This document shows, piece after piece, positions 42,301-50,878 of a stretch of 64,000 nucleotides of DNA. The notes under the pieces are model-generated. The model ran no database searches. It was not told where the DNA came from and saw only the letters and a list, made by a program, of their open reading frames with translations. The position numbers and the translations under genes are program-made. The stretch comes from Phycisphaerae bacterium (GTDB taxonomy: Bacteria > Planctomycetota > Phycisphaerae > Phycisphaerales > SM1A02): NCBI GenBank assembly GCA_002683195.1, contig NYSW01000063.1, positions 34,298 to 98,297 on the forward strand. The letters run 5' to 3'. Numbering within the stretch: the stretch's first letter is position 1; each line of letters starts with the position of its first letter.

Positions 42301-43815
42301 ATGAACAGCGATGCCTTCCTCGCTCATCATCAACTCGAATCAAATCCCTTTCGCGGCGAGGAAGCCCGTCAGGACGCCGTCTTCGACCGAATCGAGGGTG
42401 CGTGTCGCCATCATGGATTCGAGAAGATCCTTGGTGATCCCCATCATCCCGCCTCGGCGGTGGTCTTCGGTGAACGCGGCAGCGGCAAGACCGCGCTGCG
42501 TCTCCAACTCGAGCACGGCATTTCGGAATGGAACCGGAAGCACCCGGAGTCTCGTTGTCTGGTCATCGGGCACGATGAGTTCAATCCGATGCTCGGGTCG
42601 ATCGGTCGCTCCCTCGGCCGGGAGGATCAGGATTCCGTGGTGACCGCGGTCACCTTGGCGGACCACCTCGACGTCGTCCTTTCACGGGCGGTTCCGGTGG
42701 TGGTCGATGCGGTCCTTGGGGGACGACCGCCGGCCGCGGGACCTCTGGTCGACCTCGCGGACGCTCGTCGGTCGATGCGAGCGGCACCGCTCGCGGATCG
42801 AAGGGAACTCCAGAGGCTTCAGGTGCTCTACGACGGTGGCCCCGACGCGGCGGACCGCGCCCGGCGGCTTCGGAGCGTGCTGCGGCTCCCCGGGTCCTCC
42901 GGAGGGCGATTCATGCTCTTCGGCATGATCCTTCTCTCGCTCCTCGCGGCGATCTGGGGCGTGTTGCTCGGGCTCGAGATCGTCACCGGACCTGAAGGTG
43001 CGATCGTGCTTCCGTCCTTGATTCTGCTTGCGGGCGCGGGGGTGACCGGGTTCGGCTGGATCCGAAACAGATTCCGCGTCTCCCGCCTCGCTCGGAACGC
43101 GGCTCGGCGACTTCGGTCGCTGGGGCGGGAATCCGAGTCGTTCCGATGTTCGGTGCGGCAGGTTCCTTCGCGGGCTTTCGCCTCACTCCTGCCACCCACG
43201 GGTGGTGGTGCCGATGAATGGCGGATAGAGCGTCTCGCGGGTCTGGTGGACGTGCTTCGTGCGATCCATGTTCCCGGCATGGTCGTGCTGGTCGATCGGG
43301 TGGACGAGCCGGTCGCGGTCAATGGCATGACGGCTCGGATGCGGGCGTTGGCCTGGCCGCTTTTCCGCAACAAGGTCCTGCAGATGCCCGGGGTGGGGAT
43401 GAAATTCCTGCTTCCATTGGAACTTCGCGACGAACTGCTGCGGGAAACCCCGGAGTTCTTCCGAGAGGCGCGGCTCGACAAACAGAATCTGGTGGAACGA
43501 CTGGTCTGGAGCGGGGCGATGCTCTTCGATCTCTGCAACGCCCGCCTGGCCGCGTGCTCGGCGGTCGAGACCCCGCCCGGCGTCATGGATCTCTTCGACG
43601 ACTCGGTGAACCGGCAGGACGTGGTGGACGCCCTCGATCAGATGCAGCAACCGCGAGATGCCTTCAAGCTTCTCTACGGTCTGATTCAGGAGCATTGCGC
43701 CAACGTGGTGGAGGAGGAGTCTTCGTTCCGGATCGGGCGGACCACGCTTGATGTGATTCGCCGACAGCAGGTCGAACGCAAGGAAGGAATGCTTCGGGGA
43801 GTCCGCCCGGGCTGA
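42301..43815 (+). CDS. Membrane P-loop NTPase of unknown function (KAP-like layout)
   Basis: 504 residues from ATG 42301, GGAGA 5 nt upstream. Walker A GERGSGKT at residues 57-64 in SAVVFGERGSGKTALRLQL. Two membrane segments in the middle (FMLFGMILLSLLAAIWGVLLG about 204-224, and IVLPSLILLAGAGVTGF about 234-250), a basic stretch, then a Walker-B-like VVLVDRVDEP. Insertion of membrane helices inside the NTPase between motifs A and B is the layout of the KAP family. The C-terminal half is helical. No clear partner gene; the mutase upstream is unrelated in appearance. Function unknown. Confidence 0.75.
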   Translation: MNSDAFLAHHQLESNPFRGEEARQDAVFDRIEGACRHHGFEKILGDPHHPASAVVFGERGSGKTALRLQLEHGISEWNRKHPESRCLVIGHDEFNPMLGSIGRSLGREDQDSVVTAVTLADHLDVVLSRAVPVVVDAVLGGRPPAAGPLVDLADARRSMRAAPLADRRELQRLQVLYDGGPDAADRARRLRSVLRLPGSSGGRFMLFGMILLSLLAAIWGVLLGLEIVTGPEGAIVLPSLILLAGAGVTGFGWIRNRFRVSRLARNAARRLRSLGRESESFRCSVRQVPSRAFASLLPPTGGGADEWRIERLAGLVDVLRAIHVPGMVVLVDRVDEPVAVNGMTARMRALAWPLFRNKVLQMPGVGMKFLLPLELRDELLRETPEFFREARLDKQNLVERLVWSGAMLFDLCNARLAACSAVETPPGVMDLFDDSVNRQDVVDALDQMQQPRDAFKLLYGLIQEHCANVVEEESSFRIGRTTLDVIRRQQVERKEGMLRGVRPG

Positions 43816-43862
43816 CCGGCGAGGCTCGTCGCACTCTCGATCTTCCGCCCGGGGTGTTCCCC

Positions 43863-44738
43863 TCACTCGCCGGGAATGTGGGTGATCACACCTTCCCAGG
43901 GGCTCGACGCGGTGGCGTAGAGACGCTTGGGAATACGGCCGGCACGGAATCCGAGCCAGCCCGCATCGCAGGCCAGTCGCATGGCCTTCGCCATCGAGAC
44001 GGGCTCTCGGGCGTGGGCGATGCCGGTGTTGAGCAGCACGCCGTCGGCCCCGAGTTCCATCGCGATCGTGATGTCGCTGGGGGTGCCGACGCCGGCGTCG
44101 ACGATGACCGGATAGTCGGGGTCGCCGCCGTGGGCTGGATCCTTGAGGAGTTCGAGAATGATCCGGATCGCCGCCGGATTCGAAATTCCCCGCCCGCTGC
44201 CGATCGGACTTCCCGCGGGCATGACGCTGGTCGCCCCGGCGTCTCTCAGTCGAGCCGCCATGATCGGATCGTCACTCGAATAGCAGAGGACGTCGAAGCC
44301 GTCCGCGACCAGTTCGCGGCACGCTTCGAGGGTGCCGACCGGATCGGGAAGCAGCGTGGTCTTGTCGCCGAGCACCTCGAGCTTGACCCAGTCCTTGCCG
44401 GGGTTGTCGAGTTGGTCGAGGAGTTCGCGGCCGAGTCGTGACACCCGCACCGCATCCTCGGCGGTGAAACAGCCGGCGGTGTTCGGCAGAATGGTGAGCC
44501 GATCGAGATCCAGGTCTTCCAGCAGGGAGCGGCCTTCGGCGTTCACCAGACGTTCACGGCGGACCGCGACGGTCACGGCGTCGCAACCGCTTTCTTCCAG
44601 AGCCGAACGCATCGTCTCGGAATTCGGGTACTTCCCGGTGCCGGCCACGAGGCGACTCCGCAGATTGAATCGCCCCACGGACAGCGGGGGAATGCCTGGA
44701 ACGCTCGTGTGGGCTGATTTTTCGGTGGACTGGTTCAT
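43863..44738 (-). CDS. thiG: Thiazole synthase ThiG
   Basis: 291 residues from ATG 44738. Condenses deoxyxylulose phosphate with dehydroglycine and thiocarboxylated ThiS to form the thiamine thiazole. Family features: [50 protein letters not shown] with the Schiff-base lysine, [26 protein letters not shown] and [14 protein letters not shown]. The N-terminal 20 residues are extra. It follows thiS by 47 nt with a terminator-like element between them. Confidence 0.95.
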   Translation of the reverse strand: MNQSTEKSAHTSVPGIPPLSVGRFNLRSRLVAGTGKYPNSETMRSALEESGCDAVTVAVRRERLVNAEGRSLLEDLDLDRLTILPNTAGCFTAEDAVRVSRLGRELLDQLDNPGKDWVKLEVLGDKTTLLPDPVGTLEACRELVADGFDVLCYSSDDPIMAARLRDAGATSVMPAGSPIGSGRGISNPAAIRIILELLKDPAHGGDPDYPVIVDAGVGTPSDITIAMELGADGVLLNTGIAHAREPVSMAKAMRLACDAGWLGFRAGRIPKRLYATASSPWEGVITHIPGE

Positions 44739-44766
44739 CGGAAAGGCTCGAGCGATCGAAGGGGGT

Positions 44767-44794
44767 AAAAAAAACGGCGGTCGGTTCAGCCGCC
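44767..44794 (-). terminator. Terminator-like element between thiS and thiG
   Basis: On the minus strand GGCGG-N9-CCGCC is followed by G and a run of eight T (A-run 44767-44774). The hairpin overlaps the thiS stop codon region. The stem is short (5 bp), so it may act as a partial terminator or attenuator within the thi operon. Confidence 0.5.
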
Positions 44795-44986
44795 ACCGAC
44801 GAGGGTCACGATTTCGATCGCATCCCCGTCTCGAAGGCCGTGGAGGGCATGATTGCGGCGGGGCACGATCTGACGGTTCACCTCGACCGCACAGGGTCGG
44901 GACCCCAGTTTCAGATCTTCAAGGAGGGCGGCCACGGTGAGATCCTCGCCGCAGTCCCGGGTATCGCCATTGACGGTGACTCGCAT
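44786..44986 (-). CDS. thiS: Sulfur carrier protein ThiS
   Basis: 66 residues from ATG 44986. Ubiquitin-like fold: [58 protein letters not shown]. The C-terminal Gly-Gly is adenylated and thiocarboxylated by a ThiF-type enzyme and donates sulfur to ThiG. thiF and thiH are not in this window. Divergent from the lipoprotein gene at 45071, so the promoter lies in about 85 nt. Confidence 0.94.
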   Translation of the reverse strand: MRVTVNGDTRDCGEDLTVAALLEDLKLGSRPCAVEVNRQIVPRRNHALHGLRDGDAIEIVTLVGGG

Positions 44987-45070
44987 CCGGTCATCATAGG
45001 AGGCGAATCCGACGTCGCTCGATTCCGACCCGGCATCGACGACGTCTCCACTTCTCCTGGAAATCGGACC

Positions 45071-45865
45071 ATGTCCACTTCTAGAGCCCGCGTTCGAATC
45101 AGCCCCTGGTCGATTCTGGTGCCCGCCTTGCTCCTGATCGGATGCGAAGAGGCCCGGTACGAGACGGAGACCCCGGAATCAGTGCTTTCTTCGGCCCGTG
45201 AGATGGTCGAGAACGGTGATGCCCACCGTCTTCCCGACTTGATCGACATCGACGCACGGGACATCGAATTCGAGGATGGCGTGACCGAAGCGAGTGCGAT
45301 CGTCGAGGTGAAAGGGAAATTGGCGGAACTTCTCGGCCGACTCTGGCAGGTCGGAGAGGAACTGCAGGCTCGATTTCCCGGTGAGTCACTGGCCTCGCTC
45401 GATGAGGCGGTGGGGATGGTCGAAGCCGAAGGCGGCGGCGACTGGACCGACATCGTGGGACAGGTCCTGGCCAATCCCTACGCCTTCCTCGACGAGGGCG
45501 AGGGCCGGATCGAGATTTTCGATCTCGGAGATGGCACCGCGGCGATCCTCTGGGATGACGAGCCGGCGTTGGGGGGATTCGTGGCGATGGTCGAGACGGA
45601 CGACGGCTGGCGGGCCAGCGTGCCGATCGAACTCGTTCGGGACACCGACTTCTGGCCGGAGACCCGTTGGGAGTGGTCGGTGGTCGCGTCCATGCTTCTT
45701 TCGATCGAAAATGCGTTGGAGGACTTCGAACGCGACGTCCAGTCCGGCCGATTCAAGAGCCTTTCGCAGGCCGCGGCCAGTGCGGGCCGGCTGATCGGCG
45801 AATCCGCGGTGGTGCAGGGCGTCATCTACGGGATGATGAAGCGAGACGTCGACGAGGAAGATTGA
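45071..45865 (+). CDS. Hypothetical lipoprotein
   Basis: 264 residues from ATG 45071. Signal segment (SPWSILVPALLLIG) ending in lipobox Cys25. The mature domain is acidic and mostly helical, with ESVLSSAREMVENGDAHRLPDLI at the start, a ELLGRLWQVGEELQARFPGESLASLDEAVG helix pair, a beta section (GRIEIFDLGDGTAAILWDDEP, GGFVAMVETDDGWRASVPIEL) and a C-terminal helix. The DDGWR-x-x-x-P pattern resembles domains seen in small bacterial lipoproteins of unknown function. I recognise no named family. Confidence 0.75.
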   Translation: MSTSRARVRISPWSILVPALLLIGCEEARYETETPESVLSSAREMVENGDAHRLPDLIDIDARDIEFEDGVTEASAIVEVKGKLAELLGRLWQVGEELQARFPGESLASLDEAVGMVEAEGGGDWTDIVGQVLANPYAFLDEGEGRIEIFDLGDGTAAILWDDEPALGGFVAMVETDDGWRASVPIELVRDTDFWPETRWEWSVVASMLLSIENALEDFERDVQSGRFKSLSQAAASAGRLIGESAVVQGVIYGMMKRDVDEED

Positions 45866-45902
45866 GTCGGCCTCGATTCGGTTCGCTCGGTCGGCCGGGC
45901 GA

Positions 45903-46733
45903 TCAGCGCCGAAGGAAGAGGGGCACCGAACTGGTCTTCAGAAGCGACGAGGCCGTGTCCCCGGCGAGAAGGCGTGAAAGTCCCCGTCGTCCGACGGCGC
46001 CCATCACCACCAGGTCGGCTTCCATGCTGGAGGCGTGCTCGAGGATCGCGGTCGACGGCGGCCCATCAAGCACGAGGGTCTCGACCGAATACCCATGGAG
46101 TTCGAGATAGCCCCGGGCCTCCGCGAGATCTCGTTCCCCATCTTCGCCGTCCTCACCGCATCGGACGACCCGGACGAGGGATGGATCGAAGGCGTTCAGG
46201 GTCGCGAACGAGCGAAGGGCGTCTGCCGCCGCGTTGGAACCGTCGTAGGCCGCCAGCACCTTGGAGACCGGGCGGGCGCCGTGAGGCATCGCGATGACCG
46301 GCCGATTCGAAGCAGTGGCGACCCGGGCGATGAAATCATCTTCGTGGGCGATGGTGCCGTAATCGAACGCGTGTCGGATGCCGATGATCGCGATGTCCGA
46401 GAGTCTGATCGCATCGACCACGGCTTCCTGGGCGTCCCCGTCGATCTGCAGTGTCCGCCCGGGCAGGCCGCATCGGGCGAGGAAGGCGTCGAATCGTTCG
46501 ACGGCGGCCTGCATGCCGTCGCGGACCTTCCGGGTTCGCTCCTCTCGGAGATCTGCGGCCGCGGCTCCACCGCCGATCGGGGCGGCCTGCACCGGATCGA
46601 CAAGGGTCTCGTCCATCACCGCGAGTCCGACGATCTCGGCTCCGTTGCGTCGGGCAAGCTGTGCGGCTTCCGCCATCGCCGAATCCATGTATTCCGACCC
46701 GCCGAGAGCCACGAGCACGCGCTTCAGAGCCAT
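45903..46733 (-). CDS. Tandem universal stress protein
   Basis: 276 residues from ATG 46733, GGAG 7 nt upstream. Two UspA domains: residues about 1-150 (KRVLVALGGSEYMDSAMAEAAQLARR ... VIAMPHG) and about 153-276 (KVLAAYDGSNAAADALRSFATL ... ADLVVMGAVGRRGLSRLLAGDTASSLLKTSSVPLFL). The second carries the G-x(2)-G-x(9)-G-(S/T)-like nucleotide pattern (GAVGRRGLSRLLAGDTASSL); the first has HEDDFIARVATASNRPV. Cytosolic stress or nucleotide-sensing role. 91 nt downstream of the antiporter gene on the same strand. Confidence 0.92.
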   Translation of the reverse strand: MALKRVLVALGGSEYMDSAMAEAAQLARRNGAEIVGLAVMDETLVDPVQAAPIGGGAAAADLREERTRKVRDGMQAAVERFDAFLARCGLPGRTLQIDGDAQEAVVDAIRLSDIAIIGIRHAFDYGTIAHEDDFIARVATASNRPVIAMPHGARPVSKVLAAYDGSNAAADALRSFATLNAFDPSLVRVVRCGEDGEDGERDLAEARGYLELHGYSVETLVLDGPPSTAILEHASSMEADLVVMGAVGRRGLSRLLAGDTASSLLKTSSVPLFLRR

Positions 46734-46824
46734 CTGTCGTCTCCAGCCGGGGGAAACCCGGTCGTCGATTGCGGAAAATGGAGGCATCGCCGATGCGAAG
46801 CGCTCCGGAAGGAAATCCGGCCGA

Positions 46825-48375
46825 TCACAGGAACAGGAAGTGCACCAGCACGAAGCAGGGAATGAGCACCAGTCCGCTGTACATCATGTATCCGAAGAAA
46901 CTCGGCATTTTCACCCCACTCTGTTCGGCGATCGACTTCACCATGAAGTTGGGTCCGTTGCCGATGTAGGTGTTCGCACCCATGAACACGGCGCCCAGGC
47001 TGATCCCGACCAGAAGATCTTCGCGGATGAACTCGCCGGTACCCAGTTCCAGCACACCCTCGCCCGCCTCGAGTGTCAGGCTCTCCGCGGTCTGGAAGAA
47101 GACCAGATAGGTGGGCGCGTTGTCGAGGAAGCTGGAGAGGATGCCGGTCAGCCAGTAGAACTGACCCGCAGTCTCGAGTCCGAGTGAGGCGCCGTTGGCC
47201 TTGAGGACCGCCAGTGGCACCTGCATCGTGATGAAGATGCCGACGAAAAGGGCGGCGACTTCGGCGATGGCGTGGTAGTTGAATCGATTGGCTTGGCGGA
47301 TCCCGGACGGCGTCAGCCCGAGGCTTGCGCCGGCGAGTCCGAGCATCACGAGTTCCCGCATGAAGGGGAAGGCGTGCCAGTCGGTGCCGGGGAGGGGCTT
47401 GGAGGGATCCAGCAGGGCGACCGCGAACACCACGCCGAGCAGGAGCAGCATGTTGATGGTGCCGCTGACTCGCAGAGGGCGGCGAATGGCCTGGTCCAGG
47501 GCGATGTCGACCTTGGTTTCCCGCTTCACCACGATGGTGTCCCAGATCCAGTAGATCGCCAGCAGCAGGACGCCGAGGAAGGCCCATTCCTTCCAGAGCA
47601 TGAGCGTCCAATCGAACGGGACGCCGCGGAGGTATCCGAGAAACAGCGGGGGGTCGCCGATCGGAAGCAGGGTGCCCCCGATGTTGCTCACCAGGAAGAT
47701 GAAGAAGACGACGGTGTGCACCACGTGCTTGCGTTCGCGGTTGGTCTCGAGGAGCGGCCGGATCAGCAGCATGCTGGCTCCGGTGGTGCCGATGAAGCTC
47801 GCGATCAGGGTGCCGACCGCGATGAATCCGGCATTGACGGTCGGCGTCGCCTTGAGGTCTCCGGTGATCGAGATGCCGCCGGAGATCACGTACAGCGAGA
47901 ACAGCAGCATGATGAACGGCACGTACTCGCCGGGAATCGCGTGCTCGACCGCCAGGAGGGCGCCGATCCACGAATCGAAGACCGCGTAATAGGCGAGCGT
48001 CAGGAAGGCCAGGATCATGGAGACCGCCAGCCGATTCGTGTTGTTCTCCCACCAGTGCATGGTGGGGCGAAGCAGGGGCAGGACCGCGATCGCGAGGAGC
48101 AGCAGGACGAAAGGCACGGTTCCCAGCTGCCAGAGGTGGGGGACGCCGTGGTCCTCCCCGTGTCCAGCCACGGATTCGCCGGTGGGTGCGGCCGCCTCCG
48201 AGAAGGGTTCGGCGGCTTTTTCCAATTCCGACATCACCGCATTCGGGTTGGCGTCGGCCCCGTCTCCATGGATCGAGACCACCAGAGGGGCGAGAACGAG
48301 GAGCGCGAGAATCACCAGCCCGATCAGGGTCGGCGTTCGAAGGGGATTCGGGGAACTGTCGTCGTGGGAGGTCAT
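46825..48375 (-). CDS. Putative sodium:proton antiporter / citrate-like ion transporter
   Basis: 516 residues from ATG 48375 (a TTG 15 nt earlier is in frame). A first membrane helix (LIGLVILALLVLAPLVVSI), a periplasmic loop rich in acidic residues and histidines (VAGHGEDHGVPHLWQLG), then about ten to eleven further helices. Ion-transporter features: FIGTTGASMLLIRPLLETN, SNIGGTLLPIGDPPLFLGYLRGV, SSFLDNAPTYLVFF and MGANTYIGNGPNFMVKS, the pattern of the NhaD/CitMHS-like family. Probably exchanges sodium for protons at the inner membrane. A universal stress protein gene follows. Confidence 0.9.
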   Translation of the reverse strand: MTSHDDSSPNPLRTPTLIGLVILALLVLAPLVVSIHGDGADANPNAVMSELEKAAEPFSEAAAPTGESVAGHGEDHGVPHLWQLGTVPFVLLLLAIAVLPLLRPTMHWWENNTNRLAVSMILAFLTLAYYAVFDSWIGALLAVEHAIPGEYVPFIMLLFSLYVISGGISITGDLKATPTVNAGFIAVGTLIASFIGTTGASMLLIRPLLETNRERKHVVHTVVFFIFLVSNIGGTLLPIGDPPLFLGYLRGVPFDWTLMLWKEWAFLGVLLLAIYWIWDTIVVKRETKVDIALDQAIRRPLRVSGTINMLLLLGVVFAVALLDPSKPLPGTDWHAFPFMRELVMLGLAGASLGLTPSGIRQANRFNYHAIAEVAALFVGIFITMQVPLAVLKANGASLGLETAGQFYWLTGILSSFLDNAPTYLVFFQTAESLTLEAGEGVLELGTGEFIREDLLVGISLGAVFMGANTYIGNGPNFMVKSIAEQSGVKMPSFFGYMMYSGLVLIPCFVLVHFLFL

Positions 48376-48482
48376 CGGGGTCCGTTTCAAGCGTCCAGCC
48401 TCGGGGGGGGCGTACTCTACAGAACCCGCGACCGGTGAAGCGGATCGGATTCGAGGTCTTCGTGGAACTTCAGGTGACGATC

Positions 48483-50378
48483 ATGTGCCATTCAATCTTT
48501 TTCCGTGTGCTCATCGGGCTGCTGGCGATCTCCTTCGTCGAACTTGCCGGAGCGGAGCCTCCGCGATTCGGTCGTTTCATCGCGCAGGAGCCCACCGGCC
48601 GGGCCGGGCGGGCGATCGCTTTCGCTGCCGCTTCTTCGGAAGAGGACCCGGTGATGCTGCGGGTCGACGCGGAGGGCCGCCTTGCGTCGGATCCAACCGC
48701 CCCCGGCGGACTCCGTGATCTCGAGATCGCCTCGGACGGGCAGGTCGTCGTCACGGGAGACCGAGGGACCTTCGTGCGGGCCGCCGAAGGTGGTGAATGG
48801 CGTCAGGTCGGTGATCTTCCCGGCCAGGCGGTGGCGATCGACGGCGATTCCGGGCGGATCCTGACGATCGGATCCCGCGGTTCCGAATCCGACGGCACCG
48901 TGACCGCCGTCGATTCCGTCGGTGGGGACGTGTTGTGGTCACGACCCCGGGCCTACCCCGGCGCTCGAGGCATCGCCCTTCTGCCGGACGGTTCCAGCTG
49001 GATCACCGACACCGATCGTCATCGCCTCGTTCGGCTTGCGGCCGACGGCACGGAGATTCTGGCGGTGGGTGATCGCGGGGCCTTCCCCGGGCTTTTCAAC
49101 ACGCCATCGGACGTCTCGTTCTTCAACGACCGGATCTTCGTGGCGGACATGCTCAATCATCGGATCTCGACCCACCGGGCGGCCGATGGCAAGTTCATCG
49201 ATCAATGGGGGATGCACGCGGTCATGCCCCGGCAGGGAGAAGGCCGGATCCACTACCCCGAACGCCTGGCGATCTCGTCGGACGGGGCCATGGTCGCCGT
49301 GCTCGAGCCGTTTGAACGCCGCTATCAGTCGTTCGGCCGACTGGCCGAGGGTGAGGAGCCTTCCGGCGCGAATCTGCCCGGCCGCCGTGGGGTGGAGAGT
49401 CACTTCGGGACCGACATCGACGCCGCCGGGGGATTCCTGGCGATGTGGGAGCCGGAATCGGGGTCGGTACTCGCCTTCGACACCCGCTACGACATTCCGA
49501 TCCACGTGGCGACCTTCGCCACGGGAGGGCCACCCCCGGCCGGGGTGGGACGGCTCGCCTCGATCGCGGTCGATGGCCAACGCAACGACGTCTGGATGCT
49601 GGATGCGGGGCACCGCCGGATCTCCCGCTGGCTCCTCCGCACGGAACGCCCGGGGGAACTCGTCTACGACCCGTTCATGGGCAGGTTTGCTCGCGGGTGG
49701 ACCTACGATCTGCTGGCTCGACGAGTGGCGGCGTTCCAGAATGTCACGGATCCACCTTGGATCGAACCCGTGGATCTGCTCATCCGGGGGGATCGGGTCC
49801 ATGTGCTGGATGCGGCCGGTCCTTCGATCGTCGTCGCCGACCGGGATCTCGAGGTCGTGCAGGTCATCGATCTTTCGGAAGACATCACGCCGGTTCAGTT
49901 TGCGATCGAGGAGGATCCGGACGGTCAGGTGTCGGCCTGGGTCCTGACCGATCCCGACGCAGGCGTGCTGCGAAGGGTGGAGCCGGACGGCGTGGTGGCG
50001 ACCGTGCCGCTGGCCGATGCCGGCGTTCGGGAGCCCAATGGCATCTCGGTCGCCGGAGATCGGTTGGTGGTCAGTGATCGAGGAAGTGACGAAGTCGTGA
50101 TGCTCGATGGAACCGGATCGTTGATCCTCCGTACCGGCGAAACCGGGGCCTGGGACGGTGGGCTCTGGAGGCCGGCGGGCACCACGGTTCTTCCCAATGG
50201 GGTGGTCGCGGTCGTTGATCAGGGCAATCACCGGGCTCAGGGATTCGATGCCGTGACCGGGGAATGGAGATTGTCATTCAGTCTCGGGCAGGGGCACGAC
50301 AAGCCGATGCTCTTGAAGTCCTCGTACGTGGACGGGCCGGAAGAGATCGACTCGGAAGATGCAAAGGATGTCCCGTGA
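48483..50378 (+). CDS. Exported NHL/6-bladed beta-propeller protein
   Basis: 631 residues from ATG 48483 with AGGTGA upstream; GTG 48462 is an alternative. Signal peptide MCHSIFFRVLIGLLAISFVELAGA. The rest repeats NHL-type blades: GARGIALLPDGSSWITDTDRHRLVRL, FNTPSDVSFFNDRIFVADMLNHRIST, ERLAISSDGAMVAVLEP, RLASIAVDGQRNDVWMLDAGHRRISR, and near the C-terminus VLPNGVVAVVDQGNHRAQGF. At least six blades. It should be a periplasmic interaction or sensor protein. The stop overlaps the next gene (TGATG), which overlaps the di-heme gene, so all three form one unit. Confidence 0.88.
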   Translation: MCHSIFFRVLIGLLAISFVELAGAEPPRFGRFIAQEPTGRAGRAIAFAAASSEEDPVMLRVDAEGRLASDPTAPGGLRDLEIASDGQVVVTGDRGTFVRAAEGGEWRQVGDLPGQAVAIDGDSGRILTIGSRGSESDGTVTAVDSVGGDVLWSRPRAYPGARGIALLPDGSSWITDTDRHRLVRLAADGTEILAVGDRGAFPGLFNTPSDVSFFNDRIFVADMLNHRISTHRAADGKFIDQWGMHAVMPRQGEGRIHYPERLAISSDGAMVAVLEPFERRYQSFGRLAEGEEPSGANLPGRRGVESHFGTDIDAAGGFLAMWEPESGSVLAFDTRYDIPIHVATFATGGPPPAGVGRLASIAVDGQRNDVWMLDAGHRRISRWLLRTERPGELVYDPFMGRFARGWTYDLLARRVAAFQNVTDPPWIEPVDLLIRGDRVHVLDAAGPSIVVADRDLEVVQVIDLSEDITPVQFAIEEDPDGQVSAWVLTDPDAGVLRRVEPDGVVATVPLADAGVREPNGISVAGDRLVVSDRGSDEVVMLDGTGSLILRTGETGAWDGGLWRPAGTTVLPNGVVAVVDQGNHRAQGFDAVTGEWRLSFSLGQGHDKPMLLKSSYVDGPEEIDSEDAKDVP

Positions 50379-50878
50379 TGAACCCTCGAAGAATTCGTTT
50401 CCCATTCGTCGCCTCGATCCCCGCTTGCGGGTCGCTTTGCGTGCTGGCGGTCGTGATGACCCTTGGCACCGGCTGCGGTGAGGAGTCGACCTCGTCGACC
50501 TCGTCGACCTCGTCGACTTCCGGGGCGGACGCCTCGGAGATCGCCTGGCGTGAGCAGCCCACGGCGGATGGCCGCTGGACCGTCGCCTGGCGACCCGTGG
50601 CCGAACCGATTCCCGCCCTCGATCCTTTTGCGGTCGAGGTCCGAGTGGTCGATGCCGAGGGCGGCCCCGTCGGCGAAGAGGTGTCGATTCTGGTCGATGC
50701 CGGGATGCCGCATCACGGTCATGGAATGAACGTGGTGCCGCGGATCTCCCGGCGGGCTGGAGACTGGATCGCCGAGGGCATGCTCTTTCACATGCCTGGC
50801 CGCTGGGAATTCATGGTCGACGTCCTGCGTGACGGAGAAGTGGAGCGGGCGCAATGGACCGTCATGCTGGACAACTGA
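50378..50878 (+). CDS. YtkA-like lipoprotein with histidine/methionine-rich motif
   Basis: 166 residues from ATG 50378. Lipobox with Cys33, then a nine-nucleotide DNA repeat coding for a Ser/Thr linker (residues 38-48), then a domain of about 110 residues with ALDPFAVEVRVVDAEGGPV, ILVDAGMPHHGHGMNVV (110-117 contain MPHHGHGM) and HMPGRWEFMVDVLRDG. This matches the YtkA-like fold, whose M-P-x-x-x-H pattern could bind copper. Envelope-anchored. Its stop lies 25 nt inside the di-heme peroxidase gene, a strong sign of coupled translation, and it overlaps the propeller gene upstream. Confidence 0.82.
   Translation: MNPRRIRFPFVASIPACGSLCVLAVVMTLGTGCGEESTSSTSSTSSTSGADASEIAWREQPTADGRWTVAWRPVAEPIPALDPFAVEVRVVDAEGGPVGEEVSILVDAGMPHHGHGMNVVPRISRRAGDWIAEGMLFHMPGRWEFMVDVLRDGEVERAQWTVMLDN
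50486..50518. repeat. 9-bp tandem repeat coding for a Ser/Thr linker
   Basis: TCGTCGACC in about 3.6 copies within the YtkA-like lipoprotein gene. It codes for repeating S-S-T after the lipobox. Being in-frame, its length may vary between strains. Confidence 0.85.

Noticed and set aside
46724..48052. 442-codon open frame on the minus strand
   Set aside because: Runs out of frame with the antiporter gene on the same strand; arginine- and proline-rich, no membrane helices.
50486..50518. Possible CRISPR-type or protein-binding repeat
   Set aside because: A 9-bp in-frame repeat that codes for a Ser/Thr linker after a lipobox.
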